From Elmis aenea (taxonomy: Eukaryota > Arthropoda > Insecta > Coleoptera > Elmidae), in contig OX393579.1 of the NCBI GenBank assembly GCA_947652605.1, positions 23,953,674-24,017,673 on the forward strand: a stretch of 64,000 bases of DNA, written 5' to 3'. Position 1 is the first letter of the stretch, and the number at the start of each line of letters is the position of its first letter. Below the pieces are notes generated by a model that searched no databases, had not been told where the DNA came from, and was given only the letters and a program-made list of their open reading frames with translations. Positions 11,868 through 23,512 of the stretch are shown piece by piece. The position numbers and the translations under genes were made by a program.

Positions 11868-11935
11868 ACAAATATCTTGCGACTACGATTTTATAGTCGC
11901 GGCGACAGAAAATCGCATGTGCGCGCCTAGCCTAA

Positions 11936-12914
11936 GTGTCAGAGGGGCCTCCATACAGGCCCGCCTGATTGCTCGGGGATCTTGGGAACTTGGGTCAACT
12001 AGATTAGCGGTAATGAGCGGCATTCAATTACCATAGCAAGTGCTCTTGATGATGCGAATCGACGTGATCTGCTGGTATACGTGTTGGTGTGTACTATATA
12101 ATGGTTGTCATGTACTTACTACAGGGATTTCAGATACAAGGAGTTGCCGGTCTATTGAGTGATTTGCTATTTGTCGCAACATAATTATATTACGTTTCAA
12201 TTAATCACTCCAATTACATCTGACAGTAAGACAATCAATATGTTCATTGTCAGGGACGAACCGAATTAAAGGGAAAATAAGTAGTGGGCGAACCTATACC
12301 AAAGGGTTCGGAAAAACCGGCATAATTGATAATTATTGTAGCAAAATAAAGTGCTTCGTGCTTTTTAACATTTTAACTGATCAAATAAAAATATTTTTTT
12401 ATAGATCCCTTTCAGTGTTTTTGTCCATAACTTTAGAATCATGATAAAATAGCTACAAAAATACGAACTTTAAAACAATAACTTTTTAAATGACATAGAT
12501 ATTGTAACATTACATAATGTAAAAGAGAGTTTTAGCTTCTGAAGTCGTTAACTTAAGATCTAACCTAAGAAACAAATATGATTTTAATGACCTAAGACTT
12601 GGATTTTTATGGTATTATGTTTTTGATCAGATGTACAAAATGAAAACCTAGTCTTTATATATTTTAAGTTCCTTCTACCAATCTCTCTGTAAATTGATTG
12701 AAAATTATTTATTCACAACCATTTTAATTTTTTTTTACGTAATTTGTTAAATACCTACATAATCATCTTTGCGATGTGCACAATGTCTTTAACATTGAAC
12801 AAGTTTTACGAATCTATCAAGACGGAGCTTCGCATGTAAACTTTAAACAGCTGAGTTGCATATTAACATCTCTTCTCAATGTGTCATTCTACCCGAAGTG
12901 ATGTACGAGAAAGT
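11936..12914. other. non-coding stretch, GC-richer at its start
   Basis: 11936-12180 is clearly GC-richer than the local background (for example GAGGGGCCTCCATACAGGCC) and borders the Harbinger insertion. No open frame with a recognisable motif. The rest is ordinary AT-rich DNA. Confidence 0.3.
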
Positions 12915-12922
12915 GTTATTTC

Positions 12923-13320
12923 CAGGGATTTGGAGCAGTCCAATTTTTTAATTGCTCCGCTCCAGCTCCGCTCCGGCATCAAAATGCCTGCTCCAGCTCC
13001 GTTCCATGCCCCAAATATTGTTAGCATTTTTAAAACAAGTTTTTTAATTAAAAAATTTGTTAAAAAAAAGTTACATTTATCGGATATATGGAAGTTGGTC
13101 AAAAATTACAATATTAACCCGAACAAACAAGTTAAGTTAAATAAATGTTTATAAGAACAGATTATTGATCTCCAGAAGTTGAAAAAAAGAGAAAAAGATT
13201 AAAAATTGTACATAATAAACTGGAGCAGTGGAGCAATCAAAATTATTTGCTCCGGACTCTGCTCCAGCTCCGGGCAAAAACCCATTGCCCAACTGTTCCG
13301 TGCTCCGCTCCAAACCACTG
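12923..13320. mobile_element. hAT MITE with GGAGC-rich ends
   Basis: The ends are CAGGGATTTGGAGCAG and its partner GCTCCGCTCCAAACCACTG. A perfect 8-bp duplication, GTTATTTC, flanks it (12915-12922 and 13321-13328), as for hAT transposition. The subterminal zones are runs of CTCCG/GGAGC words (12950-13000 and 13220-13310). The 398-bp element has no coding capacity. Confidence 0.92.
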
Positions 13321-13328
13321 GTTATTTC

Positions 13329-15535
13329 AGCATCAAAAACATACAAATTCGAAAGAGGATGAGCTCGACTGAATTAAACGTGTTGAATATCTTCAGCTGG
13401 CCTTCTAATAACATGAGAGTGCTTACTAAAGTGTTGAAGAGAGTGCTTTATTACATGTAAATAATTAAATCTTCACCGATTTGTATTAGTGAATAACCCT
13501 CATTCGTCAATAAATATTTTTGGTAATTAAATACATACCTACATTATCACGGTTAAATTTCACGTATTTTGTTTGCATTCTGCAATTTTTTCTATCCATG
13601 TCAAACTTTTTTTTTTTAACTTTTCCACGTACCTACTTATATAAAACTTGCAAATGCCTAAGACTTATTTAGCAGTTTCTAATTAAATTTTCATGAGGCT
13701 CTAAATAGACAAATAACCAGGCAGCTATTTTTGAAATAGTTTTTGTAATAATGATTTTCACAAAAATATAGTCATTTCGCAAAAAAAAATTATTTATTGT
13801 TATAATGCAAATTTTCGTATTTTCAATAGTAAAAATCCAATTTTCTGATTATCTAACACGATTCTATGAGAAAATACGAAACAACAAAGCCAACTGCACA
13901 CAGCAAGTTCCAACATACGTTTTGTTCAAATAACTGTGGGCGTAAATATTACGTATCGATATTTACATTGTTGTCTCTTGTGTTTTCTTGAGTGCTGGAA
14001 ATAATTCCGTGAAACTACAAAAGCATCACGCTTTCGTTAAATAAATTCAGCTAAATATTAAGTTTGTGTACACACTATGAAATGGTAATATCATCGCAGA
14101 AACATGCATCAACGTTCGCCCTCTGAGTACCACTTGGTGTGGAAGGCCCTCCATGAACGGATCTGTGTACTTTTTGAGATGACATACGAACATTTGAAGC
14201 TAATATTTGGTTTCAAATTATACACTTCAGGTGTACGAACTTGATAACGTAAAGCGAATTGTAAGTCTTATTGTGTTCTGGATTGTATTGACTTAACAAT
14301 CGAAGTTGTATAGTTTTGTTGACTGATCTCCGAAGACATGAAAATGCTGTTTTTGTTATGTTTCTCGATTACATAACGTTATCTTTTGTTACTGAAGATT
14401 GACAGTTGATACAGTTTAATATCGCGTGTGCTTGGCCTATATATAACTTAAGCTTCATTCAGCATGACTTATTCGGATCTAAAATAAGATGCTATTCAAT
14501 AAACTTTCTGTATCAATGAACGAAGCATTATTGTTAATTTTTTCTTTAAGAAAGTTGTGAAAGGAAACGTAATTCATCAGAAGCGTCAGGCACAGTATGG
14601 GAAATTCTGCCCGTCACTGTCTTCAGTGTTGAATGGTGCAAATCATTTAGAGGGTTGCTAACGCGGGAGAAATGAACCGTATGAAGTAAGTTCAGCAACC
14701 TCGGGTAATGCTATGACAATTGTGTAGGTTAATCGGCTTATAACGAGTTACAAAAGAATTACTTTGCGTGAATTAATTTCTATATTTAACATTACTGTGA
14801 AGTTGTTAGTGTTTAACACCTACTCAACAACAGTATCAAATTTGATAAAATTTACACTCTATCGGTGCCCAAACGCTGTATCCATAGTTAAACATAGTGA
14901 GAAAAGTAAGTTTTAGTAATTAAGACTCACAAATACAAAACAAAGTTATACTTTAACCATATTAATTAAAATAAACTCCAACTTTTTAGGCTACTAATAC
15001 AAGTTTTTTATATTTAATTTCGAATTTTTTTAAAGGAAAGACGTGCTATATTAGATCGTTACCGGCTTAGCAGGAAGTGAAACAAAATTGTTCATTTGAA
15101 TAGCACACAATTTCGTTCAATTATTAGTGATGGAAGGTCTCTTGTAGTAAGTGTGCAGTAGTTTCAACGAATTTGTTTAATTTTTTCGATTAAAACAACT
15201 GCAATCTAAGCATGACAGATTTGGTTTATTATTTGTTCGTTATCCATGATAATTAAATCACAGTTTATTCCGACAATATTGAACGTAGAATATATAACGA
15301 AATTACTTTATAACAAAAATTATACTTGTAGTGTTACTTGAATGCCTTAAGTACAACAACATGATTTTCTCTCGGTATTGTTTCTGCAGTGATAAAATAA
15401 GTAAGACTTGTGTTTATTGAGGTCTTAGAAGCCCATTTTACTTCTTTTGAAGTTAGTGTGGGAAACATTTAGTACTTGAACCTTTAATTGTCACCCACGT
15501 AATCAAAAAATATATGTTGGTGCACTCTGAAAGCT
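13329..15535. other. stretch without a recognised gene
   Basis: Mostly AT-rich. 13870-14720 is somewhat more balanced in composition and has a 46-codon open frame from 14104 (MHQRSPSEYHLVWKALHERI...) and a donor-like GAA|GTAAGT at about 14676. Neither is linked to a recognised protein. No transposon ends identified. Confidence 0.3.
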
Positions 15536-15538
15536 TTA

Positions 15539-15697
15539 AGGTCAACTCACACCGGCGCGATTTCGAAGCGGGCGCGGCGCGGTCGCGGTCACGATAATTA
15601 GTAACCTGGTTACGTAAGTAAGTAAACATGGTTACCAATTATCGTGACCGCGACCGCGCCGCGCCCGCTTCGAAATCGCGCCGGTGTGTGTGGACCT
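15539..15697. mobile_element. GC-rich palindromic MITE, TTA target duplication (family A, copy 1)
   Basis: An almost perfect hairpin in which AGGTCAACTCACACCGGCGC mirrors the right arm ending ..CCGGTGTGTGTGGACCT. The centre is near 15618 (TAAGTAAGTAAAC region). It is flanked by TTA on both sides (15536-15538 and 15698-15700), like the 3-bp TWA duplications of PIF/Harbinger. GC content is far above the surrounding DNA. A second copy lies at 61836-61993. Confidence 0.85.
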
Positions 15698-15700
15698 TTA

Positions 15701-16699
15701 TACAATTTCCTGTGAAAATTTGTGCACATTAAGCTATCCTAGTTAGCTTTAGAGTAACTTGAAGGAGAGCAATCATCATTGAAACTACAATTAAACCTAA
15801 TTAGCTAATCCGTTGTCGAGTGGTTCTGCTGCAATATAAATCCGTTTCAAGATGCACAGTAACAAATGTAGCTATAAACAGAGGTTTCGTCCTACCGTGA
15901 TTAATAAATAAGACTAAAGTCATAAGTAACAATTGTGAACTTTATTTATACTTTGATAAAGAACTATCTTCTATCTATCTATCTTAATATTATTAACCAA
16001 TTATCGTTTAGTGCGCTCGGTAACTCAAGACCAATGAAATTTCGCCTATTAACATAACTTCAACGTTTATAAAATGTGAAAAACTTGTCTACTGGAAAAC
16101 AAATTTAATTTGTCAAAACGATTAACGAGTTACCAAGAAAAAAAAACATGTTGTTTTGATTATGTTTTAATTGCTGATCTGAATAAAAGCTTTCTGAAGC
16201 AAATTACTATTCCGTACATTTTAAGTAAATTGCATAGGTACTTATTGATTTGTTTATTGTAAATCATCATTATCTGTCTTTACACAAAATGAGAGTCTAA
16301 TTGACACTAGAAAATAGTTTGAAATGTCACGACTTCATTTAAAAATGAGTGTCTTGCTTGACTTTTTTGTATTATCGACATTACCTGAAAGCTATTCGAT
16401 TATTTAACTATTACCTAATGTTATGCAATTCACAATAATTTTGTACAAGCAGTGACGACTGTACAAGTTATGAAGTACAAGGATTACATTACACTTTAAC
16501 TGTTTTATGTTTGTAATAATACTATGTTTACAGTCAGTTAGTATTCTATCTTTATTGGTGTACCACCAAAGAAATTAAACAGATTGATTCAAACTCGAAG
16601 ATGACTATTGAGATCTCGCTTATTAACAAAGATAGACCATAGGTTTAAAGTTGGCAAAGCTGCTAAAGTGAATGTGAATTAATATTTTTTCTGCTTCAT
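15701..16699. other. AT-rich stretch, nothing recognised
   Basis: A short CTAT microsatellite lies at 15968-15983. No gene or transposon end was recognised. Confidence 0.35.
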
Positions 16700-17579
16700 C
16701 TTGCATGAGTGAAGATTTGTCAAAAATTATAGATTATTTGCAATGCACGAGTTATATTTTGTCAGAAAATTTCCTTCACCTAACCTATCTGTCAAATTAA
16801 AATGTTGTTTAATTTAGATAAATTAAAGTATACCTACTACTTACTGCGATTGTTATTATTTAATAGATCATTTATAACTAATTTTTAATTCAAGAATTAT
16901 ATTTTAATAAAAATTAATGAACCGAATAGTATTTAGGTACATACATAATCTGTTATGTCAAATTTTACAAGTACTATCAGAGTGGTGTGTCTGGGGTGTG
17001 GTTTAATCTATATTAATATATTAAAGTAACGTTATTGGTCGCCGACATCTGTCAAAAAATTATCAAGACCAAAATACCTTATTCCCTCTCCAAATTTATA
17101 TTTTCCACCAATCAAAAACTCAGATTTCTTAGAAACGACCAATAAACGCATGAAAATCTGTTAATTGCGAAAAGTAAATTATCAGTGCATGATTATGTTT
17201 ATTGGCCGTTTAAAGGAAATCCGAGTTTGTTATTGGTCGAAAACGCAAATTTGACAGGAGGATCAACTCCTGGCAGAGGAATGTAAAATTATTACCGTGT
17301 AATATTGCTCCTATTGGTAGTCTCTAAAAGATTTAAGATTAGTTATTGGTTGAAAACGTAAATTTGACAGGTGAAGGGAACTTTCAGTGTATGATTATGT
17401 TTATTGGTCATTTTTAGTAAATCTGAATTTGTTATTGGTCGAAAACGCAAATTTGACAGGAGAATCAACATCTGACAGGGAATGTAAAATTATTACCGTG
17501 TAATAATGCTTCTATTGGTAGTTTCTAAAAGAGCGATTAGTTGAAAATGCAAATTTGACAGGTGAAGAAAATTTTCAAA
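16700..17579. repeat. CCAAT-rich dispersed repeat, copy 1 (with internal duplication)
   Basis: About 880 bases alignable by eye with 27541-28078. Shared landmarks in the same order include GCAATGCACGAGTTATATTT, TGTCAAATTTTACAAGTACT, AATTCCCTCTCCAAATTTAT-like text, and TAAAATTATTACCGTGTAAT. Within this copy a unit of about 190 bases is present twice (about 17190-17385 and 17386-17579). ATTGG/CCAAT occurs about ten times between 17030 and 17520, usually as TATTGGTCG or GACCAATAAAC. No coding capacity and no terminal inverted repeat found; class unknown. Confidence 0.75.
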
Positions 17580-18819
17580 CAAATTTTTAATTTTTCACCC
17601 GTTTTCACGAAAATAAAAACTTTAAAAAAGTGACTTCGATTTTTGAAGAACATATTTATTCATTTTTTTTTAAATTCCACAGGACAATTTTTCGTAGGTA
17701 CTGCATATAATAAGTAAATTATTTTCTTGCTACATCTAGTAAATTATTTTCGGCATTTACTTTATCATTTTTTATAGAAGCCATATTTGATTTTTGAATA
17801 GTTGGCTAGGCGTTTGTTGTATCAAGAATGTATTTTTGATCATATTATCTACGTTAATAAAGGAGATATTATTATTTAAAGAAAACTATTTGCACAAGAT
17901 CAGGGTACACTTAAAAAACAAAAATGACTTTGCCCGGTTGGTCCAAATTTAAGCTAAGATTTATCTCTAATAATAAGCAAGATCCCAATGATCGCCCGCT
18001 TATTTGCATTAGCCTGTATAGAATTATTTAAAGGATTCAAAAGCAATGGATCGAAATTGAATCACTCTGTAAATTATCCCGCAGGATAGTTGTAAACTAC
18101 ATTACGACTGATTCAATTATTAAACAATTTATTATGGTTAGAGGGTGTGTTCAGTTCATTAATTTGTGAAAATGAGTTATATCGCTAAATTCATTACAAG
18201 TTTTTGTAATTGATTGTATCTGCAAATAAATTTTGTGATCTTTGTTTTAGATTTCACCAATTATTTACTTTTTTAACACTTTCCTCACTGTGCTTGCGGT
18301 AAAGTTATAATTTTTATATTAGAATATGCGTAATCCAGTGGAGGTTTTTATTATGTTATAGCTCTTTATGCAAATAGAAACATAATTTATTTAATATAAT
18401 GTCTGCTTGAGCAGATTAATTCAATTGTTGGTCAATAATTATTTTTTTAAATGTCTGATGATATTCCAAAACCTTTAAGAATTTAATAGGCATTGCAAAT
18501 ATTTCACTGTTTACAAAATATGCGAATGAAATTAATATTTATATGATCAAAATTCTTTAGATATCAAAACAGTTTCTGCACAAACATCTCTTTATACCGC
18601 AAAATTATTTTCATGCTGTGCGGTCTTTTCATAATTTAGCCTTCTCGATCCCTTTTGTGGTGAATGTATTATGTTGTCGGTTATTTTTTCATTTTATTTT
18701 GTTATCTAAGAATGGTGTTGTTTCGTCTAGAAATAGTCATACAATTTGGTTCGCTACGAATAAAGCAAATTAGGTCTTTTGTATATTGTATTTGATAGTG
18801 ACATTTGTGTGTATTACAG
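17580..18819. other. intronic stretch just upstream of the Camta exon
   Basis: AT-rich, with no recognised gene or element. A pyrimidine-poor but usable acceptor (TTTGTGTGTATTACAG) ends it. Confidence 0.4.
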
Positions 18820-18911
18820 ACGGAGAACCAATCAAACTACCCGAGAACCTGGAGAGCTTGCCACGAGCCGACCACTTCCCAACACAAAGACACAGGTGGA
18901 ACACTAACGAG
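18820..18911 (+). CDS. Camta: Camta (calmodulin-binding transcription activator) exon, start of CG-1 domain
   Basis: The only confidently recognised host exon. It follows GTATTACAG and ends before a GTAACG donor. It is 92 nt long: two bases finish a codon begun in the previous exon, then 30 codons run without a stop, ending exactly on Glu (phase 0). The peptide contains EPIKLPENLESLPRADHF and then RHRWNTNE. In animal CAMTA proteins RHRWNTNEEIAA opens the CG-1 DNA-binding domain. CAMTAs are nuclear transcription factors that bind CGCG-containing sites through CG-1 and calmodulin through C-terminal IQ motifs. The GC content and codon pattern stand out sharply from the flanks. The rest of CG-1 (normally beginning EIAA) was not found before the window end, so the next intron appears to exceed 45 kb. 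Recognition is from memory of the family. Confidence 0.9.
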
Positions 18912-19218
18912 GTAACGATATTGTTACATTTTATCTAACTGGTATCGTCTCCACCTTTGTTCCGTTTTAATGATTCCCTTTACGATGTGAGGATCTTAAA
19001 CCGTTTCCTAAGCTGCTACCTGATTTAGTGCCCCCTGTAATTGCATTTCTTTAAGGAGATGTTAAAACGTGGAGATTTGCTTGTTTGACATCAGTCTTCT
19101 TTGCAGAAAATTGAATTGTGAGCTTTTTATGAAAAAGAAACAAGATTAATTTAAATGTCTGTTATACTTATTCTAGTGAAAATTTTAATATAGAAGTTTT
19201 TAACTGGGTCGCCATATA

Positions 19219-20365
19219 CAAGGTGTATGTATCAACGTAAAGAACTGTGGCATCTCGGAAACCGTTAGAGATAAAAGGATGGTTAAATTAACAAAGAAGT
19301 GTGTTTCTACTTCATTAATAAGAAATTTAGCTGAAAAAGAGTCCAGTTCCTGAAATATCCTTAAAACAAACTGAGAAACGTGATTTTTTTTTAGACCTTT
19401 TTTATTACCAACATTGGAAATCTAAAATTTGGTAATCCAAGGTAATACATAGCCTTAACCGTTTCGCTATGACGAGCGACTTTAGTCACCCCCTCCGCGA
19501 AACGCCCTTGTATACACGACGGGCGAACATAGTCGCTCTCCGCGAAATTTCGTACATTAATTTTTAACCTGCAGTTTCGATATATTGTGACATATTACAC
19601 ATATCATGAAAATTCCAAAAATTGTGTTACAAAACTAACATTCCCACACCATAAATTAAACCCAAATCATTTTGTCTACGTAAAACGAGTGGTTTTTGAA
19701 GCAAATATAGAAAAGTTTTATAAATTATCAGTCACTAAAATACTAGCGATCAATCAATAAATTGTTTACACCTGGCCTTATCAAAATTAACCCAGCATGC
19801 TTAGCTTTTAAGATCCCATAGCCCTTTTTTTAAATTTCTTATAGGCGCCATATTTAGTTTTTATGCTATCAGTGATTAACACAGTGAACATGAGCAAAAT
19901 TTTTTTTGTTAACTTCGTTAATAAGCGAAATATTTGCAGCAATAATAGGATTTTAATCGAAGCAACGTATATTTGTACATGTTTTTAAAAGTTTATAGTC
20001 ATCACAAAATTCGTCAACTGATAGCATAAAAATGCATCAAATATGTTGCCCATGATAAATAAAAAATTGACTATGGGATTTCCAAAACTGAGCAGACTGG
20101 GTTAATTCTGATAACTGATAAAGTATGTCTTACCTTGGAATACCAAATTTTAGAATTCCTATGTTTTTAGTAAAAATGTTACAAAGAAAACAAGAAAATA
20201 ACGTTTTTAAGTTTTTTTTTAGGATATAACAGAAACTGGACAGTAGTGCACAGGCAATATTTTAATTAAGATCCTTATAAAGCACTTCTTTGATAATTTA
20301 ACCATCCTCCTATCTTTAACGGATTTCGAGATCTCGATGTTCTTCATCTTAAACATACGTATAAT
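19219..20365. mobile_element. decayed foldback element in the Camta intron
   Basis: Imperfect long inverted repeat. The left arm has ATCTCGGAAACCGTTAGAGA and GGATGGTTAAATTAACAAAG (19252-19300), matched by the right arm at 20280-20340. A second matched pair is the CAAGGTAATAC block near 19438 with its partner near 20132. A third is TTAACCCAGCATGCTTAGC (near 19787) with a mutated partner near 20090. The ends (TA|CAAGGTGTATGTAT and ..ACATACGTATA) look like worn TA/CAGGGTG tips. A GC-rich block with two TCCGCGAAA words lies near 19460-19550. No coding sequence. Confidence 0.65.
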
Positions 20366-22152
20366 CTACATAATAATTTAATATTTTTAATGAAAATAGT
20401 AATTGGCATTAATGTAAAATATTTTTTTTTATTAATATATGATTTTATCTTTATTTTGATATTCAGTGTCAACAAACAAAAACTTCTAAGACTTTTAACT
20501 ACTACTAGAGTTCTCTTCCAGAAGTTATTTTTTTCTTGACACTCTTACCGAATTGTTTAAAAAAACGCAAGTTTATCCTACACGTGAAAAATGTTTTATT
20601 AATTTTTTTTTTAATTATAAAATATCAACCTACTAGAGCAGCTTACCTACATAAAACTTCTCTTATTTGCAAAGCATTTTTTAGCTAATAAACAAAAACA
20701 ATATGTGCGTTTGAAAAATGTGCTTAGTTAGTTAGTTCATTGTTAGTATCTAGAAAGAATGTCCTGTTATAAGGTATTTTAAAATTTGTTGTGAACCAGT
20801 TGTTTAAAGAGAAACATTTTGTTTTATCGACATACGTCATCATAGAGATAACAAATGCACTTCATTTAATAGGGAATTTGTCGCCGTTTTCAAAAATATA
20901 AGGTTTGTTGGGGTTATTTTCAATAATTAAAAAGTTATAGGGGTGCGACAGTCAAACTGAATCACCCGGTATATTTTGCCCTTGAGTGTCGTCTCATAAT
21001 GAAGCAGTTTTACTTTTATGTGTAGCACTATTATTACCAATTTTTTCAAATTTTCAAATTTGATAGAGATTTAATTTCGTTGTTGACAAAATACACAGAA
21101 TAATATGATTATTTGGTCAACCGGATTCTTGAAAACATCATTGATAAAGATGAAAGAATTAGCAAAATCTTCAAGTCTGAAATATAGAACACTAAAAACT
21201 AACTCTCTTAATGCTACTTCCAAGTAAAAATATCACGGAATTATATCTTTTTTAACTATGTTTGTGGTAGAAATATTGCCGAGGTCTAGTCGAAAAACGC
21301 GCTGCGTGCTTGTGCCGTATCTTATTTTTATGTCGTTACAGAAGTAGCTGCGACACTAAAGAAAATAGCTTATATTATTTTGAAATGGATCTGGCCTTTG
21401 TTTACTACACCATTTCTTTAATGAAATGTCTCTTATTATTGTTACCACTCCATATTGAAACATTTTTATTATTTTTTTTTATTAACGTGACTATAATTCA
21501 GAACGAGTTTGTAAATTGTTTTTCTATGTGATCGTCAAATTAATCTGACCTATTTGTTTTGTGTGGTTCACTATTTTTTAAATGTAATTTACGACGAACC
21601 CTTTATTTGATTATATTCATGTAATTCCTCGGCTACAAAATACAACCATAATTTACGAGAGTTTTTAAATTTAATATTTGATACAGACTTGGGTCTTATA
21701 TTGGTTTAAGGACAGGAAGTATTCAATATATGTCGCGACAATCAATACATATACGTCTTTTTGTATAAACCTTCTTGATTAATTAGATATTATAAAATAT
21801 ACAAGGAATTTGAAGCTCCCTGACAGTAAAAAAATATTTGCCATTTTGTTTTTTTTTTGCGACTGTGAATATACTCAAGTTTAACAAGAGAAACAAAAGA
21901 AAACTATTTTTATTTTCCAGCATCAAAAGTTTTTTTTATACAAACAGCAATAAAATAATACGTTTATCAACTCCTACGGTTCCACACACTTTTATTATTA
22001 AAACCTTTTTACTTTGCGCACGATAGAGAGAACTCCAAATATTATCTTCTCGGCCAAAAAAAATTAACCCATGCCCTCATAAACTCAACACAGATTACTA
22101 AATAGATAAATAGACACCAAGGACACACGCGTATTTAATACTAGATTGTCCT
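20366..22152. other. intronic AT-rich stretch with one foldback-end relic
   Basis: At 20938-20976 lies GGGGTGCGACAGTCAAACTG followed by AATCACCCGGTATA, which resembles the ends of TA-flanked foldback elements. No partner was identified. The rest is AT-rich and without a recognised gene; open frames at 21310 and 21838 have no motif. Confidence 0.35.
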
Positions 22153-22754
22153 CCTGCGGCCAGGGCCACCTTAACCACAGGGCTAAATGGGCTATAGCCC
22201 CGAGGCGCCAAGCTTTTGGGGCGGTAATTTTGCATGCACTTTGCACTCAAATCACTAGAAAATAATTTTATCGAAGAATGCCTTCATTTTAAACACGTTT
22301 ATAGGCTTCTACTCATTATCCAACTTGTCGGAGCCGACCGTCGGGAACTCCGTGTTGGGTGTTGTCTACACACCTCCAGACCAATCCAACCAACACAGCA
22401 TAAACGTCATAACTTTTTTTATTATTTTGGCTCAGATACCATTTTGTGGATAACAAATTTATAAATAGCGTTAAATTTTCGGTTTAATAGTCCTTATCTA
22501 GAGGAATGTGGTGGGGCGGTTGGCTTGTTGGATGATCTGGCCACCCGACCATTCCAATTTGTCCAACTGTCGGGTTGGTCGGGTGACAGACTACACATTA
22601 TACAATTTATCGGAATGGTCGGTCGGTTGACCCGACAAATTAGTAGGTGAGTACTGAGTAGAGGCCTTATTTGTGTGAAGATAAAGAAAATATATCTACA
22701 GCGGACTTAGTTGGAGGACAATAATTGATTCAAAAATTTAGTGCATTTCCTAAC

Positions 22755-22985
22755 GAGGCCACAGCAATGCGCATTTTTTTAAGTATTGCCGCTACACATT
22801 GCAGCGGCAAAAGACCTTTTTCAGCACTTAAAAGAATAAACATTATTTTTGCCCCCTTCTTTGTGACAGGGCAAATTAAATAATTTAAGTATTTTGTCCA
22901 TAGAGAGTGATTTATTTAATAATTTAAATACGTGTGATATTAAACCAGTTTGCCAAAGAAAAAGCTAGGAAAATTAATATTTAAG
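22755..22985 (+). pseudogene. hAT transposase C-terminal dimerisation region, relic
   Basis: The frame from about 22765 gives MRIFLSIAATHCSGKRPFSA followed by LKRIN, corresponding to the LRIFL..PVT.ASGERSFSKLKLIK block of hAT C-terminal dimerisation regions. After frame changes come LSIESDLFNNLNTCDI (22897-22946) and, in another frame, FAKEKARKINI, the usual tail of ZMYM/THAP0-like hAT transposases. Stops and shifts show it is dead. Orientation and position agree with the surrounding hAT ends. Confidence 0.75.
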
Positions 22986-23004
22986 TTATACATACAATAA
23001 GTTG

Positions 23005-23438
23005 TGGGTAGTTTACACGGTGACATTTAAAGTCGCGACTTTTATGTCACCGTGTGAACTATCAAAAGTCGCGACTTTTAATGTCACGCAAAGTCGCGAC
23101 ATCGATTTGACAGTTCGGCATTTGACGGAAGCCTACCATAATTTTATATTTTGACATAACAGACAAATAGGTTAGGTTAACCTTACCTAATATACATTTG
23201 TTTGTCATCGATTTCGAATTTATCATGTCCCCAATAGATGTTTCAACGATTTTAGAGCATTATCAACAAATAGCAACTTCAAAATAATTAGTTGCTCTAC
23301 AACACTCGATGCTGCAATTACAAGAGCCGCCATTTTTATTTTGAAGTCGCGACTTTCAATTTGGGTAGTTAACACGGTGATATTTAAAGTCGCGACTTTT
23401 GATGTCGCGACATTAAATTGCACCGTGTGAACTACCCA
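23005..23438. mobile_element. palindromic MITE with GTCGCGAC cores, nested in hAT
   Basis: The ends are TGGGTAGTTTACACGGTG and CACCGTGTGAACTACCCA. AAAGTCGCGACTTT cores recur at about 23030, 23068, 23342 and 23388. The right 78 bases (23361-23438) form a complete hairpin of the same design, and so do the left 55 bases, so the element looks like a palindrome with a second copy of itself at one end. Flanks are TTG and TTA, so a TTA duplication is possible but imperfect. Confidence 0.7.
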
Positions 23439-23512
23439 TTACTTTTGTTTTTGTTCACAAAGGTTATTTGAATTTTTCTATGAATTTTGTATTTTTATTT
23501 GTTTATCGGTAA

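Larger units (their letters stand above)
9074..11932. mobile_element. PIF/Harbinger DNA transposon, two-gene copy
   Basis: The 2859-bp element is bounded by inverted ends that begin GGCTAGGCGCGCACATGCGA (9074) and mirror at the right end (to 11932). Each end is flanked by TAA (9071-9073 and 11933-11935), the 3-bp TWA-type duplication known for PIF/Harbinger. It encodes the two proteins expected of the superfamily: a Myb/SANT-like MADF protein (+) and a DDE transposase (-). Both genes start near an end and point inward. Both carry disabling lesions, so this copy is probably not autonomous. The ends also contain repeated TCGCGCGATTATTTAGTCGC-like words that may bind the accessory protein (inference). 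Confidence 0.93.

Noticed and set aside
14104..14244. 46-codon frame MHQRSPSEYHLV... and a donor-like GTAAGT at 14676
   Set aside because: No recognised protein. An exon ending at 14675 and starting at the nearby ATG would enter the Camta exon in the wrong phase.
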